Below are positions 1-10,156 of a stretch of DNA of 32,088 nucleotides, piece by piece. The notes beneath the pieces are model-generated. The model saw only the letters and a list, made by a program, of their open reading frames with translations, was not told the DNA's origin and did not search any database. The DNA lies in the NCBI RefSeq assembly GCF_030766825.1, contig NZ_JASFDV010000078.1:1-32088 (forward strand). The letters are read 5' to 3'. Made by a program: the position numbers and the translations under genes. The number at the start of each line of letters is the position of its first letter. Positions within the stretch are counted from its first letter, which is position 1. The stretch is from Nocardiopsis sp. CC223A. Its GTDB lineage: Bacteria; Actinomycetota; Actinomycetes; Streptosporangiales; Streptosporangiaceae.

Positions 1-40
1 CCGCGGACCGGGCCCCTCGTGGCGTTCGCGGACCAGGGAC

Positions 41-700
41 CTACTTGATCCAGGAGACGTTGAACGGGTAGCGGTACCACTCGCCCTTGTTGGCGGCGAC
101 ACCGCCCAGGATGCCGAAGACCACGGCGGCGACCCAGCACAGGAACCAGGTGATGGCCCCGATGAAGACGATGCTCAGGACGCCGGAGACCACGTAGCCG
201 ATGAGGATCAGCAGCTGGAAGTTGAGCGCCTGCGCCGACTGGTCGCGGATGAACGGCGACTCGTCGCGCTTGATCAGGTAGATGACCAGCGGCACGACGA
301 AGCCGAGCAGGCCGCCGCCCAGGTGGGCGAACAGGCCGAACTGGCGCTCGTCCGCGCTGGGCGGGGCGCCCGTGGCGGAACCCGGCTGGGGGCCGTAGCC
401 GCCCTGCTGGTAACCGGGCGCCTGGTAGCCGCCGGTCTGCTCCTGGTACCCGCCGGGAGGCGGGTAGCCGCCGGGCTGCTGAGGTCCGGGGGGCGGGTAA
501 CCGCCGGGCTGGGCGCCGGGGGGCGGGTAACCGCCCGAGGGGTCCTGATAACCGCCGGGCTGCTGGGCGCCGGGCGCCGGGTAGCCGCCGGACGGGTTCT
601 GCTGTCCGGGCGCCGGGTAGCCGCCGGACTGGCCCTGGCCGCCCTGCTGCGGGTGCTGGCCGTAGGGGTCTTCCGGAGGTGGGGTGTTGGGATAGGACAT
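41..700 (-). CDS. DUF4870 family membrane protein with Pro/Gly/Tyr-rich N-terminus
   Basis: The 219-residue product has two parts. Residues about 1-110 are low-complexity repeats of the type GGYPPPG/GGYPAPG, and the C-terminal about 100 residues hold hydrophobic helices typical of DUF4870. Visible DUF4870 features are the conserved start 'ERQFGLFAHLGG', the segment 'KRDESPFIRDQSAQALNFQ' and the closing 'KGEWYRYPF'. The ATG at 700 has an AAGGA Shine-Dalgarno about 7 nt upstream. It is a paralogue of the next gene (743-1762), which shares the same C-terminal domain and lies 42 nt upstream on the same strand, so the two are probably co-transcribed. The function of DUF4870 proteins is not known; the repeats suggest a disordered cytoplasmic or surface-exposed tail. 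The family call is secure, any role is not. Confidence 0.88.
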   Translation of the reverse strand: MSYPNTPPPEDPYGQHPQQGGQGQSGGYPAPGQQNPSGGYPAPGAQQPGGYQDPSGGYPPPGAQPGGYPPPGPQQPGGYPPPGGYQEQTGGYQAPGYQQGGYGPQPGSATGAPPSADERQFGLFAHLGGGLLGFVVPLVIYLIKRDESPFIRDQSAQALNFQLLILIGYVVSGVLSIVFIGAITWFLCWVAAVVFGILGGVAANKGEWYRYPFNVSWIK

Positions 701-742
701 GTCGGGTTCCTTAGGGATGGGTGCGTTCGTGCGGACGGTCGA

Positions 743-1762
743 TCACTTGAGCAGACGGATGCTGATCGGGTAGCGGTACCACGCTCCCTTGTTGGCTCCG
801 TTGGCTCCTAGGACGCCGAACACGATCGAAACGATCCATATCAGAGCGATCAGCAGGGAACCGATCCACGACAGACTCGGGAAGAAGATACCCAGTCCGA
901 TGAAGACCACCCCGGCGAAGATGTACGGGATGAGCAACGTGATCTGGAAGTTCGCCGCCTCGGAGGCGTGGTGGCGTACGTACGGCGAAGTATTCCGCTT
1001 GGCGAAGTAGATCGCCAGCGGGGGGATCCAGCCCAGGCAGGCGATGATGAAGCCGGACAGGTGGGCGAGCATCGCCACCAGGACGTCGTTGTCGCCGCTC
1101 TGGGCCGGGGCGCCGGGGACACCGGGTTGCGGTTGCCCGTACTGCGGCTGCCCCTGCGGGACCTGCCCCTGCTGGGGTTGCTGGGGCTGACCGTACTGGG
1201 CCTGGTCGCCGTACTGCGGCTGGGGCTGCTGCGGTTGGCCGTAGGGCTGGGCGCCGGGCGCCGGCGCGAAGCCGGGCTGACCCTGTCCGTACTGCGGCTG
1301 CTGTGCCTGCGGGGGCTGCGGCTGCGCCTGGGGCTGTCCGTAACCCGGCTGTTCGCCCGAAGGCTGGGCGCCGTACTGCTCGTACCCGGGTTGCGCGCCG
1401 GGGGGTTGTCCGTACTGCTGGTACCCGGGCTGCGCGCCGGAGGGTTGTCCGTGGCCCGGTTGCTGGTGGCCCGGCTGTTCGCCCGGAGGCTGGGCGCCGT
1501 ACTGCTCGTATCCGGGCTGTGCGCCGGGGGGTTGTCCGTACTGCTGGTACCCGGGTTGCGCGCCGGGCGGCTGTCCGTGGGCGGGGTACCCGCCGGAAGG
1601 CTGTGCGCCGTACTGCTCATGACCCTGCTGCCCGCCGGGCGGGCCGCCCTGCTGTTCACCGTATTCCGGGGAGTAGGGGGACGGCGCCTGCGGCTGCTCG
1701 CCGGAGGGCGGGCCCTGGTTCGGGTCCTCCGGGGACGGGGGGTTCGTCGGGGTCTCGCTCAT
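743..1762 (-). CDS. DUF4870 family membrane protein with long Gln/Pro/Tyr/Gly repeat region
   Basis: The 339-residue product has about 225 residues of low-complexity sequence built on QPGYQQYG/QPPGAQPG units, followed by a DUF4870 domain. That domain shows 'VLVAMLAHLSGFI', 'YFAKRNTSPYVRHHASEAANFQ', hydrophobic helices and the closing 'NKGAWYRYP'. The same signature closes the shorter paralogue just downstream (41-700). The ATG at 1762 is preceded by AAGGA with about 5 nt spacing. Within the repeats a 42-codon unit is duplicated (see the repeat entry), so the length probably varies between strains. Such Pro/Gln/Tyr/Gly tails are common on actinobacterial small membrane proteins; no function can be assigned. 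Confidence 0.88.
   Translation of the reverse strand: MSETPTNPPSPEDPNQGPPSGEQPQAPSPYSPEYGEQQGGPPGGQQGHEQYGAQPSGGYPAHGQPPGAQPGYQQYGQPPGAQPGYEQYGAQPPGEQPGHQQPGHGQPSGAQPGYQQYGQPPGAQPGYEQYGAQPSGEQPGYGQPQAQPQPPQAQQPQYGQGQPGFAPAPGAQPYGQPQQPQPQYGDQAQYGQPQQPQQGQVPQGQPQYGQPQPGVPGAPAQSGDNDVLVAMLAHLSGFIIACLGWIPPLAIYFAKRNTSPYVRHHASEAANFQITLLIPYIFAGVVFIGLGIFFPSLSWIGSLLIALIWIVSIVFGVLGANGANKGAWYRYPISIRLLK
1344..1580. repeat. Tandem 126-bp period repeat inside the DUF4870 gene
   Basis: The segments 1344-1454 and 1470-1580 are near-identical and offset by 126 bp, which is exactly 42 codons, so the reading frame is kept. They encode two copies of a unit containing GAQPGYQQYG, GAQPGYEQYG and GEQPG. The repeat is seen directly; slippage or recombination between copies as its origin is inference. 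Confidence 0.8.
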
Positions 1763-1877
1763 GCTCTTCCTTGGCTCCGCTGATGAGGGGCGCTATCTCG
1801 TGTCTACCGGGCTGTACCGACGACCGGAGGCAGAAACCGGGCCTCGTGTCCGGTTCGAATCCTAGGCGCAAAGGGGG

Positions 1878-2708
1878 TCAGGGTCCGTGCGGGCCGGTGA
1901 CGAAATCGATCAGTTCCTCCACCCGACCCGACAGGGCCGGTTCCAGGTCAGCATAGGTTCGCACCGCCCCCAGGATCCGGCGCCACGCCTCACCCGTGCT
2001 CATCCGCCAGCCCAGCGCCTCCAGGACCCCCTCCTTCCAGGGGACCCCCCGGGGCACCTCGGGCCAGGCGCGGATGCCCAGTGCGGCCGGGCGCACCGCC
2101 TGCCACACGTCGACGTAGGGGTGGCCCGCCACCAGGACGTCCCCGCCCCGCACCCGCTCGGCGATCCGCGACTCCTTCGACCCCGGCACCAGGTGGTCCA
2201 CCAGGACCCCCAGGCGCCGACCCGGGCCGGGGGTGAACTCCGCCACGATCGCGGGCAGGTCGTCGACCCCCTCCAGGAACTCGACGGCCACCCCCTCCAC
2301 GCGCAGGTCGTGCCCCCACACCTTCTCGACCAGCTCCGCGTCGTGGGCGCCCTCGACGTAGATCCGGCCCTCCCGGGCCGTGCGCGCCTTCAGGCCCCGC
2401 ACGGCGACCGAACCGGACGCGCTGCGCAGCGGACCCCGGGGCGCGGCGGTCGGCCGCACCAGGGTCACCGGCTCGCCGTCCACCAGGAAGGCGGCCGGTT
2501 CGAGCCCGAACACGCGGCGCCGACCGTGCCGGTCCTCCAGGGTCACGGTCGCCTTGTCCCAGCCGACCACCGCGCCGCAGAACGCCTCCCCGGCGTCCTC
2601 CACCACGAGGTCACGGCTGAGCGGGACCTCGGGGACCTCCCTCGTGGGGCGGTTGCGCGCCCGGGCGAGCACATCACGGCCGTACCGGCCGGTTCCCTTG
2701 GTAGCCAC
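1878..2708 (-). CDS. DUF3097 family protein
   Basis: The product is 276 residues and matches the actinobacterial DUF3097 family as I recall it. The N-terminus reads 'RYGRDVLA', followed by a beta-rich RNA-binding-like segment ('GAVVGWDKATVTLEDRHG') and a central part resembling a Toprim-like fold ('IYVEGAHDAELVEKVWG', 'VLVDHLVPGSKESRI', 'VLVAGHPYVDVW'). The function is unknown. The GTG start at 2708 has no Shine-Dalgarno, but TAGACT (complement of 2717-2722) lies 8 nt upstream, so the mRNA is probably leaderless. It is divergent from the hrcA-dnaJ-rsmE transcript. The family assignment is good; the Toprim comparison is tentative. Confidence 0.85.
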   Translation of the reverse strand: MATKGTGRYGRDVLARARNRPTREVPEVPLSRDLVVEDAGEAFCGAVVGWDKATVTLEDRHGRRRVFGLEPAAFLVDGEPVTLVRPTAAPRGPLRSASGSVAVRGLKARTAREGRIYVEGAHDAELVEKVWGHDLRVEGVAVEFLEGVDDLPAIVAEFTPGPGRRLGVLVDHLVPGSKESRIAERVRGGDVLVAGHPYVDVWQAVRPAALGIRAWPEVPRGVPWKEGVLEALGWRMSTGEAWRRILGAVRTYADLEPALSGRVEELIDFVTGPHGP

Positions 2709-2716
2709 GGTGGTGC

Positions 2717-2722
2717 AGTCTA
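2717..2722 (-). promoter_or_regulatory. -10 element for a leaderless DUF3097 transcript
   Basis: On the minus strand TAGACT lies 8 nt before the GTG start at 2708. With the usual 6-8 nt from -10 to +1, transcription would begin at or next to the start codon. That fits the absence of any ribosome binding site. No clear -35 box was found. Confidence 0.45.
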
Positions 2723-2810
2723 CAGAGGGCGTCCGCCGCCGACGTGGAAGGCGGCGCCCCGGCGCCGTCCCCGCCCGCGGAACGGCCGGGGTTTGCGTCC
2801 GGGCATAGAA

Positions 2811-2837
2811 TTAGCACTGAGGACCATGGAGTGCCAG
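2811..2837 (+). promoter_or_regulatory. CIRCE operator of hrcA
   Basis: The 27-bp site has arms TTAGCACTG (2811-2819) and GAGTGCCAG (2829-2837) around a 9-nt spacer. This matches the CIRCE consensus TTAGCACTC-N9-GAGTGCTAA with three departures. CIRCE is the known binding site of HrcA, so autorepression is expected. TAGAAT at 2806-2811 can serve as a -10 box, putting the transcription start inside the operator. The right arm also overlaps the AGGAGG ribosome binding site (2836-2841) of hrcA. Confidence 0.85.
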
Positions 2838-2848
2838 GAGGTGGCGAG

Positions 2849-3862
2849 TTGCTGGATGAGCGCAAGCTCGCGGTCCTGCGTGCCGTCGTCGAGGACTTCG
2901 TCAACACCAACGAACCCGTCGGATCCAAAGCCCTTGCCGATCGCCATCGGCTCGGGGTCTCCCCGGCGACCATCCGCAACGACATGGTCGCGCTGGAGGA
3001 GGACGGGTACATCACCCAGCCCCACACCAGTGCCGGACGGGTGCCCACGGACAAGGGGTACCGGCTCTTCGTCGACCGCCTGTCCTCGGTCAAGCCCCTC
3101 TCGGCCGCCGAGCGCCGCGCCATCGAGTCGTTCCTCAGCGGCGCCGTGGACCTCGACGAGATCGTCGCCCGCACGGTCCGGCTGCTCGCGCAGCTCACCC
3201 GCCAGGTGGCGATCGTCCAATACCCCTCGCTGACCCGTTCCTCCGTCCAGCACGTCGAGCTGGTGCCCCTCGCGGGCCAGCGGCTCATGCTGGTGGTCAT
3301 CACCGACACCGGACGGGTCGAGCAGCGCGTCATCGACGGCCTGGGGGAGCTCGACGCCGACGCGGTCGCCGACCTGCGCGGCATGCTCATCCGGGCCACC
3401 GCCGGGCGCCACCTCGCGGAGGTGCCCGGCGCGGTCGAGGACCTGCCCCAACAGGTCCCCCCGGAGAACCGCGCGATGGCGGCCTCCGTCCTGTCCGTAC
3501 TGCTGGAGAGCCTGGTCGAGCGCCACGAGGAGAAACTGGTCCTCGCGGGCACGGCCAACCTCGCGGCCGTCGATTTCGCCGCCAGCCTGAGGGACGTTCT
3601 GGAGGCGTTGGAAGAGAACATGGTCCTCATCCGTTTGCTGGGTGAGGCGAAGGACCCGTCGATGCTCACGGTGCGCATCGGCGCGGAGAACTTCCACGAG
3701 GGGCTGCGGTCCACCTCGGTCGTGTCGGCCGACTACGGTGTGGGGAACCAGTCGCTCGCCAAGATCGGTGTCGTGGGACCCACCCGGATGGACTACCCCG
3801 GGACGATGGGGGCGGTACGCGCCGTTGCTCGGTATGTCGGACAGATTTTGGCAGGACAGTAA
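2849..3862 (+). CDS. hrcA: Heat-inducible transcription repressor HrcA
   Basis: HrcA represses class I heat-shock genes by binding CIRCE, with GroEL as modulator in well-studied species. The 337-residue protein starts LDERKLAVLRAVVEDFVNT. A winged-helix segment follows ('EPVGSKALA', 'GVSPATIRNDM', 'GYITQPHTSAGRVPTDKGYR'), then the GAF-like and dimerisation region, ending 'YPGTMGAVRAVARYVG'. I chose the TTG at 2849 because AGGAGG lies 7 nt upstream and HrcA homologues begin at this point. A GTG at 2831 in the same frame would lie within the CIRCE arm. dnaJ begins 4 nt after the stop, so the two are co-transcribed and HrcA controls this DnaJ. Confidence 0.95.
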   Translation: MLDERKLAVLRAVVEDFVNTNEPVGSKALADRHRLGVSPATIRNDMVALEEDGYITQPHTSAGRVPTDKGYRLFVDRLSSVKPLSAAERRAIESFLSGAVDLDEIVARTVRLLAQLTRQVAIVQYPSLTRSSVQHVELVPLAGQRLMLVVITDTGRVEQRVIDGLGELDADAVADLRGMLIRATAGRHLAEVPGAVEDLPQQVPPENRAMAASVLSVLLESLVERHEEKLVLAGTANLAAVDFAASLRDVLEALEENMVLIRLLGEAKDPSMLTVRIGAENFHEGLRSTSVVSADYGVGNQSLAKIGVVGPTRMDYPGTMGAVRAVARYVGQILAGQ

Positions 3863-3866
3863 CTCA

Positions 3867-5006
3867 GTGGCCAGAGACTATTACCAGGTCCTCGGTGTGC
3901 GTCGTGACGCTTCCAAGGACGAGATCAAGAAGGCGTACCGCAGGCTCGCACGCGAGCTGCACCCGGACATCAATCCGGACCCCGCCACCCAGGAGCGCTT
4001 CAAGGAGGTGACCCAGGCCTACGAGGTCCTCTCCGACGAGAACAAGCGCCGGATGTTCGACATGGGCCAGGACCCCTACGCCCCGGGCGGCGGCGGAGCG
4101 GGAGGCTTCGGCGGCGCCGCCGGATTCCCGTTCGACGACATCATGAACGCCTTCTTCGGCGGCGGCCAGACGGGCGGGCGCGGCCCGCGCGAGCGGGTCC
4201 GGCGCGGGCGCAGCATCAAGATCCGCGTCGAGCTGGACCTGGCCGAGACCGCGTTCGGCGTCACCAAGGAGATCACCTTCCCCACCGCCATCCTGTGCGC
4301 CACCTGCCAGGGTGAGGGGACGGCCGCCGGCACCCACCGCACCACCTGTGATATGTGCCACGGCCAGGGTGAGGTCTCCCAGGTCACCCGCTCCTTCCTC
4401 GGGCAGGTCATGACCTCCCGCCCCTGCCCCCAGTGCGGCGGCCAGGGCTCGGTCATCCCCGACCCCTGCGCCGACTGCGCGGGCGAGGGCCGGGTGCGCG
4501 AGAAGGTCACCCGTACCGTCAAGATCCCCGCGGGCGTCGACGACGGCACCCGCATCCAGCTCGCCGGTGAGGGCGAGGTCGGCCCCAACGGCGGCCCGCG
4601 CGGCGACATCATCCTGGAGATCGTCCAGCGCCCGCACCCCACTTTCGAGCGGCGCGGCGACGACCTGCAATGCACGGTCACCGTCCCCATGACGGCGGCC
4701 GCGCTGGGCGCCTCCTTCGCCTTCGAGACCCTCGACGGCACCGAGAACATCGACCTGCGCCCGGGCACCAACTCCGGCCACGTCATCACCCTGCCCAACA
4801 AGGGTGTCACCCACCTCGACGGCGGCGGCCGGGGCGACCTGCGCATCCGCGTCGACGTGGAGACCCCGGGCAAGCTCGACGAGGAGCAGGAGGCGCTGCT
4901 GCGCAAGCTCGCCGAGCTGCGCGGCGAGGACCGTGCCCCGGGCCGGTTCAGCCCCGGCCACGGCGGCCTGTTCGCCAAGCTCCGCGACGCCTTCGGCGCC
5001 AAGTGA
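3867..5006 (+). CDS. dnaJ: Molecular chaperone DnaJ
   Basis: This is a type I J-protein of 379 residues that would stimulate DnaK ATPase and present unfolded clients. It has a J domain (residues 1-70) with HPD at 32-34, a Gly/Phe-rich linker (about 72-105), four CxxCxGxG zinc-binding repeats (about 144-208: CATCQGEG, CDMCHGQG, CPQCGGQG, CADCAGEG) and C-terminal substrate-binding barrels. The GTG at 3867 lies 4 nt after the hrcA stop, has no good ribosome binding site and is probably translationally coupled. The hrcA-linked DnaJ is usually the second DnaJ of actinomycetes, the other being in the dnaK operon, which is not in this window. Confidence 0.96.
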   Translation: MARDYYQVLGVRRDASKDEIKKAYRRLARELHPDINPDPATQERFKEVTQAYEVLSDENKRRMFDMGQDPYAPGGGGAGGFGGAAGFPFDDIMNAFFGGGQTGGRGPRERVRRGRSIKIRVELDLAETAFGVTKEITFPTAILCATCQGEGTAAGTHRTTCDMCHGQGEVSQVTRSFLGQVMTSRPCPQCGGQGSVIPDPCADCAGEGRVREKVTRTVKIPAGVDDGTRIQLAGEGEVGPNGGPRGDIILEIVQRPHPTFERRGDDLQCTVTVPMTAAALGASFAFETLDGTENIDLRPGTNSGHVITLPNKGVTHLDGGGRGDLRIRVDVETPGKLDEEQEALLRKLAELRGEDRAPGRFSPGHGGLFAKLRDAFGAK

Positions 5007-5743
5007 CACCGCCGGTCTTCCTCGCCGACACCGCCGACCTGGCGGCCGACACCGTCACCCTCACCGGCCCGGAGGGGCACCACGCCGCGGCGGTGCGCCG
5101 CCTCCGGCCCGGTGAGGCCGTCGACCTGTCCGACGGGCGGGGCCTGCGGCTGCGCTGCACGGTCGTCGACACCGGCAGGGACCACATCGTCTGCCGGGTC
5201 CTGGAACGGACCCGGGAGCCCGCTCCGCGCCCGCGGCTGACCGTGGTGCAGGCCCTGGCCAAGGGCGACCGCGGCGAGACCGCCGTGGAGATGATGACCG
5301 AGGCCGGGGTCGACGCGATCGTCCCCTGGGCGGCCGAGCGCAGCATCACCCGCTGGAAGGGCGACCGGGCGGCCAAGTCCCTGGCCAAGTGGCGGGCCAC
5401 CGCCCGCGAGGCCGCCAAACAGGCCCGCCGGGCCCGGTTGCCCGAGGTGTCCGAGCGCGCCGACCGGGCCGCCGTCGCCGACCTGCTGGCCGCCGCCGAC
5501 CTGGGCGTGGTCCTGCACGAGGACGCCGCACTGCGGCTGTCGCAGGTGCGGGTACCCGACGACGGCGACGGGGCGGGCGTGGTCCTCGTGGTGGGCCCCG
5601 AGGGCGGCTTCTCCGACGCCGAACTGGACGCCTTCGACGCCGCGGGCGCCGTACGCGCCCTGCTGGGCCCCGACGTGCTGCGCACCTCCACCGCGGGGGT
5701 GGCCGCGCTGGCCGTGCTCCAGGCCCGCACCGGGCGCTGGTAG
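5003..5743 (+). CDS. rsmE: 16S rRNA (uracil(1498)-N(3))-methyltransferase RsmE
   Basis: RsmE methylates N3 of U1498 in 16S rRNA using S-adenosylmethionine. The 246-residue product has an N-terminal PUA-like part ('LTGPEGHHAAAVRRLRPGE') and a SPOUT domain. The SPOUT domain shows 'QALAKGDRGETAVEMMTEAGVD', the cofactor loop 'VVGPEGGFSDAEL' and the knot segment 'LGPDVLRTSTAGVAALAVLQ'. The GTG start overlaps the dnaJ stop (GTGA), giving translational coupling. The hrcA-dnaJ-rsmE order is conserved in many bacteria. A strong terminator follows 8 nt after the stop. Confidence 0.95.
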   Translation: MTPPVFLADTADLAADTVTLTGPEGHHAAAVRRLRPGEAVDLSDGRGLRLRCTVVDTGRDHIVCRVLERTREPAPRPRLTVVQALAKGDRGETAVEMMTEAGVDAIVPWAAERSITRWKGDRAAKSLAKWRATAREAAKQARRARLPEVSERADRAAVADLLAAADLGVVLHEDAALRLSQVRVPDDGDGAGVVLVVGPEGGFSDAELDAFDAAGAVRALLGPDVLRTSTAGVAALAVLQARTGRW

Positions 5744-5750
5744 CCGTACG

Positions 5751-5797
5751 ACACGAAGGGGGCCGCCCGGGTCCGACCCGGGCGGCCCCCTTCGTGT
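5751..5797. terminator. Bidirectional terminator between rsmE and the convergent acidic-tail gene
   Basis: A perfect 21-bp inverted repeat (5751-5771 with 5777-5797) surrounds a 5-nt loop. Both flanking genes end here, rsmE on the plus strand and the membrane protein on the minus strand, so the hairpin probably serves both. There is no long U-tract, as is usual in actinomycetes. Confidence 0.85.
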
Positions 5798-5813
5798 GCC
5801 GGTGACCTGTGGG

Positions 5814-6521
5814 CTACTCCTCGGCGGAGTCGGCCGTCGAGGACTGCTGGTCGGTCCCGTCACCGCCGCCGGTGTCACCACCGGAGTCGCCACCGCCGCT
5901 GTCGCCGCCGTCGGTGTCACCCGGCTCCTCGCCGCCGCCGGTGTCGTCGGGCTCCTCGTCGCCGTCACCGGGGGTGGGCTCCTCGGAGGGGGTGCAGTCC
6001 TCCTCCTGCTCCTCGCCGCCGTCCTCCTCGTCGTCGGACGAGGCGGGCGGGGGGTCCGACGGGCAGGTCGAGGTCGCGGTGGGGTCGCGGTCGTCGCCCT
6101 CCCCGTCCTCGGCGGGCTCGCTCGGCTCGTCCGAGGGTTCCGGCGAGGGCTCCGGTGCGGAGGTCTGCGGCTCCGGGGCGGGGGCCTCCTCCTCCAGGGT
6201 GGGTGCGGCCACGCCGCCGCCCTCCTGCTCGGGCGGGGTGCTCTGCCGGTCGGCGCCCGCGGGCACCATCTCCAGCACCTGCTCGCGCACCTGGGGGGTG
6301 GACATGACCACGGACGCGGCGATGAGCACGGCACCGGCCACGGCCAGCGCCGGGCGCAGCCACGGGAGCCCGAACCAGGCACTGCCGCGGCGGGCGGCGG
6401 TCCGCTCGCGGATGAGGTTCAGGGCCTCGGGCGAATGCGCGACGGTGTCGGCCTCCGCCTTCAGCATCTGCCGGAGTCTGGCCTCGAAGTCGTCGTTCGA
6501 GGGATCTGTGGGCCTGCTCAT
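5814..6521 (-). CDS. Single-pass membrane protein with long acidic tail, putative anti-sigma partner
   Basis: The 235-residue product has a charged cytoplasmic N-terminus (1-48), one hydrophobic segment (about 54-75, 'LAVAGAVLIAASVVM') and an external tail of about 155 residues. The tail is almost entirely Pro, Glu, Asp, Ser and Gly, with two Cys ('STCPSD', 'EEDCTPSE'). Its ATG overlaps the stop of the sigma factor gene (ATGA), so the two are coupled. Gene pairs of this layout usually encode a sigma factor and its membrane-bound regulator, which is why I suggest an anti-sigma role. No zinc anti-sigma motif (HxxxCxxC) is present, so the role is inference. Confidence 0.8.
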   Translation of the reverse strand: MSRPTDPSNDDFEARLRQMLKAEADTVAHSPEALNLIRERTAARRGSAWFGLPWLRPALAVAGAVLIAASVVMSTPQVREQVLEMVPAGADRQSTPPEQEGGGVAAPTLEEEAPAPEPQTSAPEPSPEPSDEPSEPAEDGEGDDRDPTATSTCPSDPPPASSDDEEDGGEEQEEDCTPSEEPTPGDGDEEPDDTGGGEEPGDTDGGDSGGGDSGGDTGGGDGTDQQSSTADSAEE

Positions 6522-7108
6522 GTCGTCTGCTCCAGAACAGAGCGGAGCGCGGAGATGCCACGGGACGTGTGGCTCTTCACCGCGCCCCGGCTGATCCCCA
6601 TGGCGTCCGCGATCTGCGCCTCGGACAGGTCGCCGTAGTACCGGAGCACGATGGCCTCTCGCTGACGGGTGGGAAGTTTGCGCAAGGCACGGATCACGGC
6701 CTCGCGTTCCAACAAATTCAGTGCGCCGTGTTCGGCGCTGGGGGCGTCGGGCAGAGCCTTGGGGGCGTGCTTCTCCACGACCGCTCGGTGACGGAGCACG
6801 GACCGGGCCTTGTTCACCACCGCCTGGCGGAGGTAGGACAGGGCCTTGTTGGGGTCGCGCAGCCGCCGCCATGCGCCGTGCATGGCCACGAACGAGTCCT
6901 GCACGACCTCTTCGGCCGTCGCGTGGTCCCGGACCAGCAGGGCGGCGAGGCGGACGAGGGGACGGTAGTGCTCCCGATAGAGCTCCGTCACGGCATGGTC
7001 CGCGTCCCACTCCACGGCCAGGGGAGCCGTGGTGGCTCCGGCCACCATGGTTTCTGTCGTCACATCTGTTCGACGCACACCCTTGTCGCGGGGTTTACGA
7101 AAGGGCAT
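6518..7108 (-). CDS. SigE-family RNA polymerase sigma factor (ECF type)
   Basis: The 196-residue product is a two-domain sigma-70 family factor. Region 2 contains 'LYREHYRPLVRLAALLV', 'ATAEEVVQDSFVAMHGAW' and 'ALSYLRQAVVNKARS'. Region 4 contains 'LPTRQREAIVLRYYGDLSE' and the helix-turn-helix 'IADAMGISRGAVKSHTSRG'. This is the SigE subfamily common in actinomycetes, not the streptomycete SigE of cell-wall stress. I used the ATG at 7108; a later ATG at 7048 removes 20 residues and keeps both domains. The downstream overlapping gene is probably its regulator. The target promoters are unknown. Confidence 0.9.
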   Translation of the reverse strand: MPFRKPRDKGVRRTDVTTETMVAGATTAPLAVEWDADHAVTELYREHYRPLVRLAALLVRDHATAEEVVQDSFVAMHGAWRRLRDPNKALSYLRQAVVNKARSVLRHRAVVEKHAPKALPDAPSAEHGALNLLEREAVIRALRKLPTRQREAIVLRYYGDLSEAQIADAMGISRGAVKSHTSRGISALRSVLEQTT

Positions 7109-7330
7109 ACCTCTTCTTTTCCAGGTAGGAGCGCGATTCAACCCGAACATGCCGATGCGGGGTCGAGGGGGACGGCGCTCGATCCGCCGGCGCGCACGGG
7201 AGGAAAGCGTATCGCGCTTCCGACGGGCCACGGTGGTGAACCATGCCTTTCGGGGCGGAAGGGACGAGTGCGGACCCCGGGTTCGGCCTGCGGCATCATG
7301 GTGCCGACCCGATGCGACGGAGGTTGCCCG

Positions 7331-7684
7331 ATGACCACACAGGCCGACTGCCTGTTCTGCAAGATCGTGCGGGGGGAGGTGCCCGCCGAGATCGTCCGGG
7401 AGGGGGAGCGGACCATCGCGTTCCGCGACATCAACCCCCAGGCGCCCACCCACGTCCTGGTCGTCCCGCGCGAACACTACGCCGACGCCGGGGCCGCGGC
7501 CGAGGCCGACACCGGGCTGCTGGACGCGATCGTGCGCGAGGCCCGCGCGGTCGCCGAGGACGAGGACATCGTCGAGAGCGGCTATCGGCTGGTGTTCAAC
7601 ACCGGCAGCGGTGCGGGGCAGACCGTCTTCCACCTCCACGGGCACCTCCTGGGCGGGCGCGGCCTCAACTGGCCCCCGGGGTGA
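7331..7684 (+). CDS. HIT domain protein (HinT-like nucleotide phosphoramidase)
   Basis: The product is 117 residues, typical for the HinT branch of the histidine triad family, which hydrolyse adenosine phosphoramidates. Visible motifs are the N-terminal 'DCLFCKIVRGEVPAEIV', 'FRDINPQAPTHVLVVPREHY' and the active-site triad 'VFHLHGHLLGG' (HxHxH). The C-terminal 'LNWPPG' is the usual HinT ending. GGAGG at 7319-7323 lies 7 nt before the ATG. It precedes phoH, as in other actinomycetes, but a 207-nt gap separates them. Confidence 0.94.
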   Translation: MTTQADCLFCKIVRGEVPAEIVREGERTIAFRDINPQAPTHVLVVPREHYADAGAAAEADTGLLDAIVREARAVAEDEDIVESGYRLVFNTGSGAGQTVFHLHGHLLGGRGLNWPPG

Positions 7685-7723
7685 GCGGCGAATAACCGAT
7701 CGAGCGGGTGCGGGGTGCCTTGC

Positions 7724-7729
7724 TAGACT
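7724..7729 (+). promoter_or_regulatory. Possible -10 box for phoH
   Basis: TAGACT resembles the actinobacterial -10 element and matches the box before the DUF3097 gene. No matching -35 box was seen. If used, it gives phoH a leader of about 155 nt, which includes a small hairpin (7757-7762 with 7767-7772). Confidence 0.3.
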
Positions 7730-7891
7730 CGTGGCCGTGGGCCCGGAGAGGTTGCAGGGGTTGTGAAACCCCCGGTCCGGGGCCCTGCCGGCGCCGCAGT
7801 GCAAGCGGCCCGGACCGTCACATGAGGCGCCCCACCCGCCGACGGGACGCCCGACCCGGAAGGGCAGGGACAGCGGCCGCAAGGCCACATC

Positions 7892-10090
<2,199 letters not shown>

Positions 10091-10096
10091 GGGATA

Positions 10097-10156
10097 GGGC
10101 GTGTTCCGCGGATGCCGCTCGCCGCGTAGCAGAGTGAGCATCCGCAGAACACGCCC
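10097..10156 (+). promoter_or_regulatory. Long intercistronic hairpin between phoH and ybeY
   Basis: Arms 10097-10115 and 10138-10156 pair over 19 positions with one mismatch, around a 22-nt loop, starting 7 nt after the phoH stop. There is no U-tract. The segment GCGGATGCC (10108-10116) of the left arm is also complementary to GGCATCCGC (10257-10265), just before the ybeY ATG, so an alternative fold is possible. The hairpin is seen directly; a regulatory or processing role is inference. The rest of the 179-nt gap shows nothing else. Confidence 0.6.

Noticed and set aside
1787..1868. GGTTCGAATCC (1852-1862) looks like a tRNA T-arm loop.
   Set aside because: The flanking bases do not form a 5-bp T stem, and no D-arm, anticodon arm or 7-bp acceptor stem can be built upstream. 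It is at most a chance match.
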